From JAJXWB01 sp964634325 (lineage in GTDB: Bacteria; Pseudomonadota; Alphaproteobacteria; Rhizobiales; Beijerinckiaceae), in NCBI GenBank assembly GCA_964634325.1, contig CAZWJF010000004.1:124001-188000 (forward strand): a stretch of 64,000 bases of DNA. Reading direction: 5' to 3'. A program made the position numbers and the translations under genes. The notes under the pieces are model-generated. The model did not search any database and was not told the DNA's origin. It saw only the letters and a program-made list of their open reading frames with translations. Of this stretch, positions 50,036-59,139 are shown piece after piece (position 1 is the stretch's first letter; the number at the start of each line of letters is the position of its first letter).

Positions 50036-50704
50036 TCAGGCCGCCTTGGCCAGTGCGACTTCGAAATGCGCCTCGGTATTGGCCCTGACGTGATCGAGCG
50101 TCACGTCGGGGGCCAGTTCGATCAGCTTCATGTCGCCGAGGCCATGCTTGTCGATGGTGAAGACGGCGAGGTCTGTGATCACCATGTCGACGACGCGCGC
50201 GCCGGTCAGCGGCAACGTGCAGCGGCGCAGCAGCTTCTTCTCGATCGTCCCGTCCTTGGCCTTGGCGACGTGATCCATGACCACGACCACTTTCTTCACG
50301 CCGGCCACGAGGTCCATGGCGCCGCCCATGCCCTTCACCATCTTGCCGGGGATCATCCAGTTGGCGAGATCGCCGTTTTCGGCGACCTGCATGGCGCCGA
50401 GGATCGACAGGTCGATGTGCCCGCCGCGGATCATCGCGAAGGAATCCGCGGACGAGAAATAGCTCGTCGTCGGCAGCTCGGTGATCGTCTGCTTGCCGGC
50501 GTTGATGAGGTCGGCGTCCTCCTCGCCCTCGTACGGGAAGGGGCCCATGCCGAGCATGCCGTTCTCGCTCTGGAGCGACACTTTCATGCCCTTGGGAATG
50601 TAGTTCGACACGAGGGTAGGAATGCCGATGCCGAGATTGACGTAGAACCCATCGCGAAGCTCTTGCGCTGCGCGGGCGGCCATCTGGTCTCTGGTCCAAG
50701 CCAT
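50036..50704 (-). CDS. scoB: 3-oxoacid CoA-transferase subunit B
   Basis: With ScoA this enzyme moves CoA from succinyl-CoA to acetoacetate (ketone body use). The 222-residue protein starts AWTRDQMAARAAQELRDGFYVNLGIGIPTLV and has the active-site SENGMLGMGPFP with the nucleophilic Glu, then GGHIDLSILGAMQV. It is 12 bp after scoA on the same strand. Acetoacetate use fits a PHB-storing organism, although PHB genes are not in this window. Confidence 0.95.
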   Translation of the reverse strand: MAWTRDQMAARAAQELRDGFYVNLGIGIPTLVSNYIPKGMKVSLQSENGMLGMGPFPYEGEEDADLINAGKQTITELPTTSYFSSADSFAMIRGGHIDLSILGAMQVAENGDLANWMIPGKMVKGMGGAMDLVAGVKKVVVVMDHVAKAKDGTIEKKLLRRCTLPLTGARVVDMVITDLAVFTIDKHGLGDMKLIELAPDVTLDHVRANTEAHFEVALAKAA

Positions 50705-50716
50705 GCTTCGATCTCC

Positions 50717-51424
50717 TTAGGCCGCTTCGCGCTTGCGGGTGGTCCGCTGCTCGATGTGTTTCTTGGCGTTGGCGACGTGAATGATGCGCTGAACGAAGAC
50801 GCCGGGCGTGACGATCGCGTCGGGGTCGAGCTGGCCAGGCTCCACCAGATGCTCCACCTCGACGATCGTAACCTTGCCGGCGGTCGCCATCATCGGATTG
50901 AAGTTGCGAGCGGTCTTCCGGTAGATCAGGTTGCCTTCCGTGTCGCCCTTCCAGGCGTGGACGAGCGAAATGTCGGCGACGAGGCCCCGCTCCATCACAT
51001 ATTCCTCGCCGTCGAAGGCGCGCACTTCCTTGCCTTCGGCGATCAGCGTGCCGACCCCGGTCTTGGTGAAGAAGGCCGGGATGCCGGCGCCGCCGGCGCG
51101 AATACGCTCGGCGAGCGTGCCCTGCGGGTTGAACTCGAGTTCGAGTTCGCCGGACAAATATTGCTGGGCGAACAACTTGTTCTCGCCGACGTAGGACGAG
51201 ATCATCTTCTTGATCTGCTTGGTCTCGAGCAGAAGGCCGAGCCCAACTCCGTCAACGCCGGCGTTGTTGGAGACGACCGTCAGGCCCTTGGCGCCTGATT
51301 CCTTCAGCGCTTCGATCAGCACTTCGGGAATGCCGCACAGCCCGAACCCGCCGCACATGATGGTCATGCCGTCCTTGATCAGGCCGGCGAGCGCGCTCTT
51401 GGCGTCCGAATAGACCTTCTGCAT
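50717..51424 (-). CDS. scoA: 3-oxoacid CoA-transferase subunit A
   Basis: The 235-residue alpha subunit begins MQKVYSDAKSALAGLIKDGM and contains GGFGLCGIPEVLI, the oxyanion and CoA-binding GGFG-type loop. The ATG at 51424 follows an AGAGAGGACGAGG site; an upstream in-frame extension is discounted. It forms a two-gene unit with scoB. Confidence 0.95.
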   Translation of the reverse strand: MQKVYSDAKSALAGLIKDGMTIMCGGFGLCGIPEVLIEALKESGAKGLTVVSNNAGVDGVGLGLLLETKQIKKMISSYVGENKLFAQQYLSGELELEFNPQGTLAERIRAGGAGIPAFFTKTGVGTLIAEGKEVRAFDGEEYVMERGLVADISLVHAWKGDTEGNLIYRKTARNFNPMMATAGKVTIVEVEHLVEPGQLDPDAIVTPGVFVQRIIHVANAKKHIEQRTTRKREAA

Positions 51425-51553
51425 CCTCGTCCTCTCTTGGCAGGAGCCGTCGCCCCGCGTACGGCGGCGGCCCGATGCTCCACTTTTATAGGAGCGTGCG
51501 CGGAACGCCAATAAAATGCTGCGTCGCGAAAGCGCTGTGCCGGAAATGTCGGA

Positions 51554-54500
51554 CTATTCCGCCGGTCGGGTTGCGGCGGCTGAGGCTTCGACCGGCGCCG
51601 GCGCGTTCTTGCCGCGCGTCAGCCATTGCTCGACCCGGTCGAGGTAGTAGTAGATCACCGGCGTGATGTAGAGCGTCAGCACCTGGGAGACGGCCAGGCC
51701 GCCGACGATGGCGACGCCGAGCGGCTGGCGCAGTTCTGCGCCTTCGCCCGCGCCGAGCGCGATGGGCACCGCGCCGAGACCGGCCGCGAGCGTCGTCATG
51801 ATGATCGGGCGGAAGCGGATCAGCGCGGCTTCGCGGATGGCCGTTTCGGCGTCGAGGCCGTCGCGACGGCGGACGAGCGCGAAATCGATCATCATGATCG
51901 CGTTCTTCTTCACGATGCCGATCAGCAGGAGAATGCCGATGATGGCGACGACCGACAGGTCCATGCCGAACCAGCGCAGGAAGATCAGCGCGCCGAGACC
52001 CGCCGAGGGCAGGCCCGACAGAATGGTGATCGGGTGGATGAAGCTCTCGTAGAGCACGCCGAGCAGGATGTAGATCGTCAGGACGGCGGCCAGCAGCAGC
52101 GGTCCCTGGCCCTTCAGAGATTCCTGGAACATCTGCGCCGTGCCGGAGAAGCTGGTCGCGACCTGCGCTGGCAGCCCGATTTCGCGTTCGAGTTTCTGGA
52201 TCGATTCGACCGCCTGGCCGATCGACACGTCGGGGGCGAGGTTGAAGGACAGGGTGACCGCCGGTTGCTGCGCCTGCCGGTTGATGGTCAGCGGACCGAC
52301 GCTGCGCCGGATCGTCGCGATTTGATCGAGCGGAACGAGGGCAGGCTGCGCGCCGGGCGTCGCAGCGCCGGTCGGCGACGTGCCGGCGTTGGGGTTCTGC
52401 GGGCGCACATACAGGCGCGCAAGCTGGTTCGGATCGGCCTGGAATTCGCGGCCGGCCTCGACGATCACCTGATAGTCGGTCGCTTGGGTATAGATCGTCG
52501 ACGCCTGATAGGCGCCGAAGGCGTTGTAGAGGGCGAGCCTGATCTGGTCGGCGGTGACGCCGTAGGCGGCCGCCTTCTCGCGGTCGATGTCGACGAATGA
52601 TTGCGGATTTCGCACCTGCAGGTCGGTCGTCACGTCGCGCAAACCCGGCAGCAGCGCCATGCGATCCATCATCCTGTCAGCGCTCGCGTAGAGCGACTCG
52701 AGATCAGGCGATTGCAGCGTGTACTGATAGTTGGAACGCGTGATGCGACCTGCGTTGAGATTGAAATTCTGGACCGGCACGAACGAAATCGTCATGCCCG
52801 GCACCGAGCGCGTCGCCTGCCGCAAGCGGGCGATGATCTTCATCTGGTCGCCGCGTTCGGCCTTGCTCTTCAAGGCGACGAACATGCGGCCCTGATTGAC
52901 GATCCCGCCAAAGCCGACCGCCGAAGCGAGGTATTGCACGCCGGGGTCCGCCAGAACGGTGCGGATCATCCGCAATTGCAGTTCCGACATCGCCTCGATC
53001 GAGACGTCGGGCGCGGCTTCCGTGGAGCCGACGATGAAGCCCGTATCTTCCGTCGGGAAGAAGCCCTTCGGGACCGTGACGTACATATAGCCGCTGGCGA
53101 CGAAGGTGGCGATCGTCACCATCAGCGTCGTGAATTTCCAGCGCAGCACCACGTCGAGCGTGTAGCGGTAGACGGCGAGCGACCCGTCGATGATCGCGTC
53201 GATTGCGCGCGTGAAGCGTCCAGGCTTCTTGTGGTGGTCCATGGGCGACAGGATGCGCGCGCACAGCATGGGCGTCAGCGTCAGAGAGACGAAGCCCGAG
53301 ACCAGAATGGCGACCGAAATGGTGACGGCGAATTCGCGAAAGACGCGTCCGACCACGCCGCCCATGAACAATACGGGAATGAACACGGCGACGAGCGAGA
53401 AGGTGATCGATAGAATCGTGAAGCCGATCTCTCGCGCGCCCTTGAGGGCGGCCTCGAAGGGCTTCATCCCCTCCTCGATGTGGCGCACGATGTTCTCGAG
53501 CATCACGATCGCGTCGTCGACGACGAATCCGACAGACAGCGTGATCGCGAGCAGCGAAATATTGTCGATCGAATAGCCGAACAGATACATGAAGGCGAAG
53601 GTGCCGATCAGCGACACCGGCAGGGCGAGCGAAGGGATCAGCGTCGCCGACAAGGTCTTCAGGAACAAGAAGATGACGAGAATGACGAGGACGATGGCGA
53701 TGCCCAGCGTCTCCTTCACGTCGCGAACGGAATCGCGGATCGATTTCGACCGGTCGTTGATGACCTCGATTCTGACCGAAGCCGGCAACTGCGACTGATA
53801 CGACGGCAGACGCTCCTTCACCTGATCGACGACATCGACGGTGTTGGCGTCGGACTGTCGATAGACGGCCAGAATGATCGCGCGCTCGTCGCGGAACCAC
53901 GCCGCGACCTGATCGTTGTCGACGCTGTTCTTGACGGCGCCGATCTCGTCGAGGCGGACGGGGGCGCCGTTGCGCCATGCGACGACCAGCGACCTGTAGG
54001 CGTCGGCCTTGTCCATCTGCCCGGTCGCCTCGATCGTGACGTTCTGACGGCGTCCGAGCTGCACGCCGACCGGCGCGCTGGAATTGGCCGCAGCGACCTG
54101 TTTGGCGACTTCGTCGATCGTCAGATTGCGCGCCGCGGCTTTCTCCGGATCGACCTGCACGCGCACGGCGAATTTCTGCTGGCCGAAGATCAGGACCTGC
54201 GCGACGCCGGGAATCTGGGAGATCTGCTGCGCGAAATTCTGCTCCGCATAATCGTTCGTCACGTAGAGCGGGAGCTCGGACGACCGCAGCGCGATGAACA
54301 TGACGGCGATGTCCGCAGGGTTCACCTTCTTGAAGGTCGGCGGACCGGGCAGGGTCGTGGGAAGCTTGCGCAGAGACGCAGTGATCGCGGCCTGCACGTC
54401 GAGCGCGGCGCCGTCGATGTTGCGATCGAGGTCGAACTGCAGAACGATTGACGAGGTGCCGCGGCCCGACTGCGACGTCATGGTCGTGATCGCCGGGATT

Positions 54501-54718
54501 GTAGCGAACTGACGCTCGAGCGGCGCTGTGACGGAGGCCGCCATCGTGTCCGGGCTGGCGCCGGGCAGGGCGGTCGTCACGGCGATGGTCGGGAAGTCGA
54601 CGCGCGGCAGAGCCGCGACAGGAAGCTGGCGATATCCGAACAATCCGAAGATCACGAACGACATCATCAGCAACGTCGTCATGACCGGTCGACGGATGCA
54701 CAGTTCCGAGAGCGACAT
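51554..54718 (-). CDS. RND efflux transporter, MdtB/MdtC-type (HAE1)
   Basis: The 1054-residue protein has the RND layout of twelve helices with two large periplasmic loops. It begins MSLSELCIRRPVMTTLLMM and shows the proton-relay pair in VGFVVDDAIVMLEN (helix 4). FPTEDTGFIVGSTEAAPDVS in the second half and GQGPLLLAAVLTIYILLGVLYES near the third quarter fit multidrug pumps of the MdtB/MdtC group rather than metal pumps. The start at 54718 overlaps the adaptor stop by one base. Confidence 0.93.
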   Translation of the reverse strand: MSLSELCIRRPVMTTLLMMSFVIFGLFGYRQLPVAALPRVDFPTIAVTTALPGASPDTMAASVTAPLERQFATIPAITTMTSQSGRGTSSIVLQFDLDRNIDGAALDVQAAITASLRKLPTTLPGPPTFKKVNPADIAVMFIALRSSELPLYVTNDYAEQNFAQQISQIPGVAQVLIFGQQKFAVRVQVDPEKAAARNLTIDEVAKQVAAANSSAPVGVQLGRRQNVTIEATGQMDKADAYRSLVVAWRNGAPVRLDEIGAVKNSVDNDQVAAWFRDERAIILAVYRQSDANTVDVVDQVKERLPSYQSQLPASVRIEVINDRSKSIRDSVRDVKETLGIAIVLVILVIFLFLKTLSATLIPSLALPVSLIGTFAFMYLFGYSIDNISLLAITLSVGFVVDDAIVMLENIVRHIEEGMKPFEAALKGAREIGFTILSITFSLVAVFIPVLFMGGVVGRVFREFAVTISVAILVSGFVSLTLTPMLCARILSPMDHHKKPGRFTRAIDAIIDGSLAVYRYTLDVVLRWKFTTLMVTIATFVASGYMYVTVPKGFFPTEDTGFIVGSTEAAPDVSIEAMSELQLRMIRTVLADPGVQYLASAVGFGGIVNQGRMFVALKSKAERGDQMKIIARLRQATRSVPGMTISFVPVQNFNLNAGRITRSNYQYTLQSPDLESLYASADRMMDRMALLPGLRDVTTDLQVRNPQSFVDIDREKAAAYGVTADQIRLALYNAFGAYQASTIYTQATDYQVIVEAGREFQADPNQLARLYVRPQNPNAGTSPTGAATPGAQPALVPLDQIATIRRSVGPLTINRQAQQPAVTLSFNLAPDVSIGQAVESIQKLEREIGLPAQVATSFSGTAQMFQESLKGQGPLLLAAVLTIYILLGVLYESFIHPITILSGLPSAGLGALIFLRWFGMDLSVVAIIGILLLIGIVKKNAIMMIDFALVRRRDGLDAETAIREAALIRFRPIIMTTLAAGLGAVPIALGAGEGAELRQPLGVAIVGGLAVSQVLTLYITPVIYYYLDRVEQWLTRGKNAPAPVEASAAATRPAE

Positions 54719-55836
54719 CAGGAAGCGTCCGCCTTGGGGTCGGGTTTGCGTACGACGATCTTGGCACCATCGGTCAGAAGGTTGGCGCCGCCGACGGCGA
54801 CCGTCTCTCCCGGTCTCACGCCTTCCGCGATCGACATGCGCCCGTCCTGCTCGCGTCCGACGACGATCGTGCGCAGCTTGACCTGTTCGCCATCGACGAC
54901 GAACACGTAACTGCCCTTCTGGCCGATCTGCACGGCCTCGCGCGGCACGGTGACGAGATCGCGATCCGTGCGCAGGGTCACCTGGAGATCGCATAATTGC
55001 CCGGGCCACAAAGCCTGGTCGGCGTTGGCGAATTCGGCGCGGGCGACCAACATGCCGGTCGACGGGTCGATGGCGTTGTCGAGCACGGCGACCTTGCCGT
55101 CGATCCAGCGCTTCAACCCTTGCGGTCTGGCGCGCACTTCCGCGCCGCGGGCTGCCATGGCGTCGCGCAGGTCCGGCAGGTAGCGCTGCGGCACCGACAT
55201 CGTGACGTAGATGGGCGCGATCTGGTTGATCGTCACCAGAACGCCGGTCGCGGTGTTGTCGCCGGCGCGCACGATGTTGCCGGCCTTCATGGCGAAGGTG
55301 CCGACCTTGCCGGTGATCGGCGCGGTCAGCGTGTAATAGGACAATTGCACCTTGAGGTTCTCGATGGCGGCCTTGTCGCCGGCGATCGCCGCTTTGGTGG
55401 CGAGCGTCGCGGTCTGGGCGTTGTCGAGATTGAGTTGCGGCGTGGCCTTCTTTGCGACCAGTTCGGTATAGCGCGCGACATCGCGCAAGTTCTGTTCGAG
55501 CTGAGCCTCGTCGCGCGCGAGCTGCGCCTGCGCCTGCTTGAGTTGCGCTTCGACCTGTCGGGAATCGAGTTTGACGAGCAGGTCGCCCGCTTTGACCGTC
55601 GCGCCGTCCGCGACGGCGACCGACTCGATCTGCGCGTCGACCCGGCTGCGCAATTGCACGCTGGCGATCGGTTGCACAGAGCCGATCGCGTCGATGCGAT
55701 AGGGCAGGTCGCTCGACTGCGCCTGCGCGGTCGTTACGCTGACCGCAGGCCGCGCCATCGGACCCGACTGCGCGGCCGCAGGCGTTGCGTGCAGCGCCAT
55801 TGCGACGAGAAATACCGTGACCTGGAACCGTGGCAT
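54718..55836 (-). CDS. RND efflux periplasmic adaptor (MdtA-like)
   Basis: The 372-residue product has a signal peptide ending AAA/QSG. The lipoyl and hairpin parts (SRVDAQIESVAVADGATVKAGDLLVKLDSRQ, then a coiled-coil of about 65 residues) are followed by the beta-barrel (KVGTFAMKAGNIVRAGDNTA) and the membrane-proximal domain. It connects the RND pump to an outer-membrane channel; no TolC-like gene is next to it. ATG at 55836 with GAGAGG upstream. Confidence 0.92.
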   Translation of the reverse strand: MPRFQVTVFLVAMALHATPAAAQSGPMARPAVSVTTAQAQSSDLPYRIDAIGSVQPIASVQLRSRVDAQIESVAVADGATVKAGDLLVKLDSRQVEAQLKQAQAQLARDEAQLEQNLRDVARYTELVAKKATPQLNLDNAQTATLATKAAIAGDKAAIENLKVQLSYYTLTAPITGKVGTFAMKAGNIVRAGDNTATGVLVTINQIAPIYVTMSVPQRYLPDLRDAMAARGAEVRARPQGLKRWIDGKVAVLDNAIDPSTGMLVARAEFANADQALWPGQLCDLQVTLRTDRDLVTVPREAVQIGQKGSYVFVVDGEQVKLRTIVVGREQDGRMSIAEGVRPGETVAVGGANLLTDGAKIVVRKPDPKADAS

Positions 55837-55896
55837 GGAGCCTCTCGCGCTCGGCGGGAGGCTTTTCTTTACAACGTCACGCCCGAGCTTGGCTAT

Positions 55897-56331
55897 CTAG
55901 TTCGCGTGAGCCTCGGCGGCGGGCGACTCGTTCGCGGCGTCTTCCGGATCCAGCAACGGCGGCGCAGCAACGCCCTGACGCCAGGCTGCGACCGAAGCGG
56001 CCGCTGCGGTCAGCCAAGCCAGAATGGCGAGCGTGCCGCCGGTCGGCGCGGCCATCGGAAACAGATGCTGGCCATAGAAGGTGAACACCGTCAGGTCGCC
56101 AGAGAACAGCGCTATCCCGAACAGCATCATGCCCGCGGCGAAGCCGTACAGCCATTGGGACGCGGAACCCCGGCCCAGCGCCAGCAGGCCGACAGCGGCC
56201 GCCGAATGGATCATCAGCATCTGGGCGACCGTCGACATGATGGGGTTGGATGTGACATGCGCCGAGGCGGCCGCGGCTGCGACCCCGAGCGCGCCCATCA
56301 GGGCGGCGACAGCGGCTGTAACGTAAAGCAT
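55897..56331 (-). CDS. DUF423 family membrane protein
   Basis: The 144-residue protein has four hydrophobic helices and the family motifs LGVAAAAASAHV at the start and FGIALFSGDLTVFTFYG in the third helix, plus MAAPTGGTLAILAWL. DUF423 (YgdD-like) proteins have no known function. The start ATG is at 56331. It is between the RND pair and the acyltransferase gene. Confidence 0.88.
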   Translation of the reverse strand: MLYVTAAVAALMGALGVAAAAASAHVTSNPIMSTVAQMLMIHSAAAVGLLALGRGSASQWLYGFAAGMMLFGIALFSGDLTVFTFYGQHLFPMAAPTGGTLAILAWLTAAAASVAAWRQGVAAPPLLDPEDAANESPAAEAHAN

Positions 56332-56413
56332 AGAAATCGACTCCCGGACCGGATCGGCGTTTGACGTTTGTCAAAATCGCACGGCTGGTCCGCGATTTCC
56401 ACTGCCCGGAGGC

Positions 56414-57667
56414 TTATTCCGCCGGCGTCGGCCGCGGCTTTTCGCTGCGGCCCCGCGCCCAGCGCGCCGCCATGATGTGCCAGTCCGGCAACATGAAGGT
56501 CCGTTCGACGAGAACGTAGAAGACCAACCCTGCGGCGACGATGGCGGCGTACTCCAGAATCATGAACGGAAAGATCGCCGCCAGCGGCATGGACGGAGCC
56601 AGCTTCGCTGCAATCGTGGACATGATCTGCGTCGTCTGCATGTGGACGAGATAGATGGAATAGCAGGCGCCGCCGATCAGGCTGATCCATGGGCGGGTGC
56701 AGAACCACGAGAAACCGGACTGCGGCGCCCAGGCGGCGAAGAACATGGCGATCAGCGTCGCGTAGACCGCAGCGCGGGTCGCAAGCCCGAGTATGAGATC
56801 GTCCGGCGCGTTGGGGATCGCGAGGTAACCCAGAAGCCCGCCCCATCCGATGGCGGTCGCAACGCCGCGCGGCAAGCTCGACGCTTTCGCTTCGAGCCAC
56901 GGCCGCGCGTCGGCGAGCAGCAGGCCGAGCCAGAAGAACGCGAAGAAGCGCAGGATGCTCTTGTCGACGAAGACGGGACCGATCTTCGGGCCCATCTCCA
57001 GCGACAGGATCGCGGCCGCCGTCAGCGTCGCGCCAGCGACGAAAATGCGTAGCGCCGCGCCTTTCAGCCTGAACCACAGCCAAAACAATAGAGGCGCCAG
57101 GATGTAGAACTGCACCTCGACCTCGAGCGACCAGCCCGGCGGAAACAGACGCGGATACGCGCCCCAGATGAGCCCGTGCAGATAGGCCATGCTGCCGAGC
57201 AGGCTGAGATTGAGCGAGCGCGGTTCGGCGTCGAAGTGGTTTGCGCCTTCCGGCGCATAGCCGGTGGCGGTCAGCGCGAGCCAGGTGCAGATCAGAAGCA
57301 GGATGTAGGGCGGTTCGATCCGCAGCATGCGCCGCCAGTAGTACGACTTGAGAAAAGCGCCGCTGAGCGGCGAACGGCCTGACTTGCGCGCCTGCGTCGC
57401 GATGATGAAGCCGCTGATCGTAAAGAACAGGAAGACGCCGAGGCCGGCGCGCTGAAACAGGTCGGCGACGAGATTGTCGCGCGCGGCCTCGCGCGCCGCG
57501 GGAAAAAAGCGCACCGCACGCTCGGCGACGTGCCCGACAACGACGATGGCGATGGCGAGAAAGCGCAGGCCGTCGATCTCGGGCCGATAGGCGCCGCCGG
57601 ACATGCGCCGCCGGAACCGCGCGGGAAAGTCGGCAATCGCCTGCCAGTGACTCCTTTGCGTGGACAT
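56414..57667 (-). CDS. Acyltransferase 3 family membrane protein
   Basis: The 417-residue protein has about ten membrane helices and the signature YRPEIDGLRFLAIAIVVVGH with the conserved His, which may be catalytic in this family (OafA/NodX group). It O-acetylates or otherwise acylates surface sugars. The position next to the polymerase and export genes suggests EPS or O-antigen decoration. I place the start at the second of two adjacent ATG (57670 or 57667), preceded by GGAGCGAG. Confidence 0.88.
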   Translation of the reverse strand: MSTQRSHWQAIADFPARFRRRMSGGAYRPEIDGLRFLAIAIVVVGHVAERAVRFFPAAREAARDNLVADLFQRAGLGVFLFFTISGFIIATQARKSGRSPLSGAFLKSYYWRRMLRIEPPYILLLICTWLALTATGYAPEGANHFDAEPRSLNLSLLGSMAYLHGLIWGAYPRLFPPGWSLEVEVQFYILAPLLFWLWFRLKGAALRIFVAGATLTAAAILSLEMGPKIGPVFVDKSILRFFAFFWLGLLLADARPWLEAKASSLPRGVATAIGWGGLLGYLAIPNAPDDLILGLATRAAVYATLIAMFFAAWAPQSGFSWFCTRPWISLIGGACYSIYLVHMQTTQIMSTIAAKLAPSMPLAAIFPFMILEYAAIVAAGLVFYVLVERTFMLPDWHIMAARWARGRSEKPRPTPAE

Positions 57668-57864
57668 CATCTCGCTCCAGGCGTCGACGCCGACGCCTCC
57701 GCGCGCACTATGAGCAGAGCCGGTTATTTCGAAGCTAACGCGGGCGGGTGAAGGCGAAGCGGCACGCGCCGTTACCGGAATCTTAACCGCGATTGCGTTT
57801 GATCGGCCAGCGGCGCGTCGCATTGCGGCCGGCCGGCTCAGGTCTTGCATCCCGGGAAGTGCGG
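57668..57864. promoter_or_regulatory. Divergent promoter of acyltransferase and polymerase genes
   Basis: This 197-bp non-coding gap separates two divergent envelope genes. It is G+C-rich with an A+T-richer stretch around 57720-57800, holding one TTAACC half-site near 57787. I see no full CtrA box or clear operator. Confidence 0.4.
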
Positions 57865-59139
57865 ATGAGTTACGCGGCGACGCCAGTCTATCGGTCCTAT
57901 GCGCCGACCGAGAAAATGCTGCGCGGCGTTCTCGGACTGATGCTCGCGTTGAGCTGCGTGTCCTTTATCGAGCCGTCGCCATACGAATTCTTTTTCTTTC
58001 TGCTGATCCCGGTTTCGCTGCTCAACGGCCTCGTCGTGACGCGCACGACGATGACGCTGTTCTTCCTGCTGTTCACCATCGTCGTCGCGCAGTTCTTCGC
58101 GCTCATTCCCTACCTGCAGTATCGCGTGGTCGGCGACGGTCTGACGCCGGCGCTCTACACGATCTACACCGTCTATCTGTACGCCAGCGCCGTCCTGTTC
58201 GCGTTGATTTTCTCGCAGGAGACCAGCGCGCGCGTCTCGCTCGCGCTGCGGACCTACGCGTTCAGCTGCGTGTTCGCGGGCGCGTGGGGCATCCTGTCCT
58301 TCATCAACTTCATGGGCATCGGCGCGCGCGAGCCGATCGACGGCCGTATCGCCGGCCCGTTCAAGGATCCGAACGTGCTCGGCTCCTATTGCATCATGGG
58401 CGTGTTGTTCCTGGTGCAGTCGATCCTGCTGCACCGGCGCTATACGTTCATCAAGATGGTCGGCGCGAGCATCGCCTTCGTCGGCGGCGTCTTCTTCTCC
58501 ATGTCGCGCGGCTCGCTCGGCGCCATGGCCTTCGGCCTGATCTTCCTGCTGGCGACGACATGGTTCACCTCGGACCGCCCGATCCGCCGTCGAATCGTCG
58601 CGGGGCTTAGCGGCATATTTCTGTTTGCGGCCGTCGGCGCCGCGGTCATCGCGACAAGTACGGACATGGTCGCGAACATCGGTCAGCGCGCACAGTTGAC
58701 GCAGGAATACGACGGCGGCGTCACCGGGCGTTTCGGCAATCAGAAGCGCTCTATCCCGATGCTGATCGAGCGCCCGTTCGGCTTCGGGCCGTTCCGCTTT
58801 CCTGTCTACTTCAGCCTTCAGCCGCACAATTCCTACATCGGCGCATTCTCGGACGCGGGCTGGATCGGCGGCCTCGCGTTCTTCATCACGGTGCTGAGCA
58901 CGACGTTCCTCGGCTTGCGCCTCGCCTTCACGCGTTCGCCGTTCCAACGGATGGCGCAGGTCGTGACGCCGGCCGCCATGGGGTTTTTCCTGCAAGCGCT
59001 GCAGATCGATATCGACCACTGGCGCTTCGTGTTTCTGATGATCGGCGCGATCTGGGGCATGGAATCGGCGCGCCGCGCTCTGCTCGCCTCGGGCCATATG
59101 ACCGATTGGAAGGCGCGCTCTATTTCCCGTTCGGCTTGA
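57865..59139 (+). CDS. O-antigen ligase/polymerase family membrane protein
   Basis: The 424-residue protein has about ten to twelve membrane helices with a large periplasmic loop containing PFGFGPFRFPVYFSLQPHNSYIGAFSDAGWIGG, the Wzy_C/WaaL-type signature. It probably polymerises or ligates the polysaccharide repeat units made by this locus. The ATG at 57865 has GGGAAG upstream. Its 3' end overlaps the convergent beta-propeller gene by 20 nt. Confidence 0.88.
   Translation: MSYAATPVYRSYAPTEKMLRGVLGLMLALSCVSFIEPSPYEFFFFLLIPVSLLNGLVVTRTTMTLFFLLFTIVVAQFFALIPYLQYRVVGDGLTPALYTIYTVYLYASAVLFALIFSQETSARVSLALRTYAFSCVFAGAWGILSFINFMGIGAREPIDGRIAGPFKDPNVLGSYCIMGVLFLVQSILLHRRYTFIKMVGASIAFVGGVFFSMSRGSLGAMAFGLIFLLATTWFTSDRPIRRRIVAGLSGIFLFAAVGAAVIATSTDMVANIGQRAQLTQEYDGGVTGRFGNQKRSIPMLIERPFGFGPFRFPVYFSLQPHNSYIGAFSDAGWIGGLAFFITVLSTTFLGLRLAFTRSPFQRMAQVVTPAAMGFFLQALQIDIDHWRFVFLMIGAIWGMESARRALLASGHMTDWKARSISRSA

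Noticed and set aside
52704..54770. A long alternative minus-strand frame inside the RND transporter gene
   Set aside because: It is the shifted frame of the RND gene, with Arg-rich low-complexity sequence; the real frame has full-length RND domain order.
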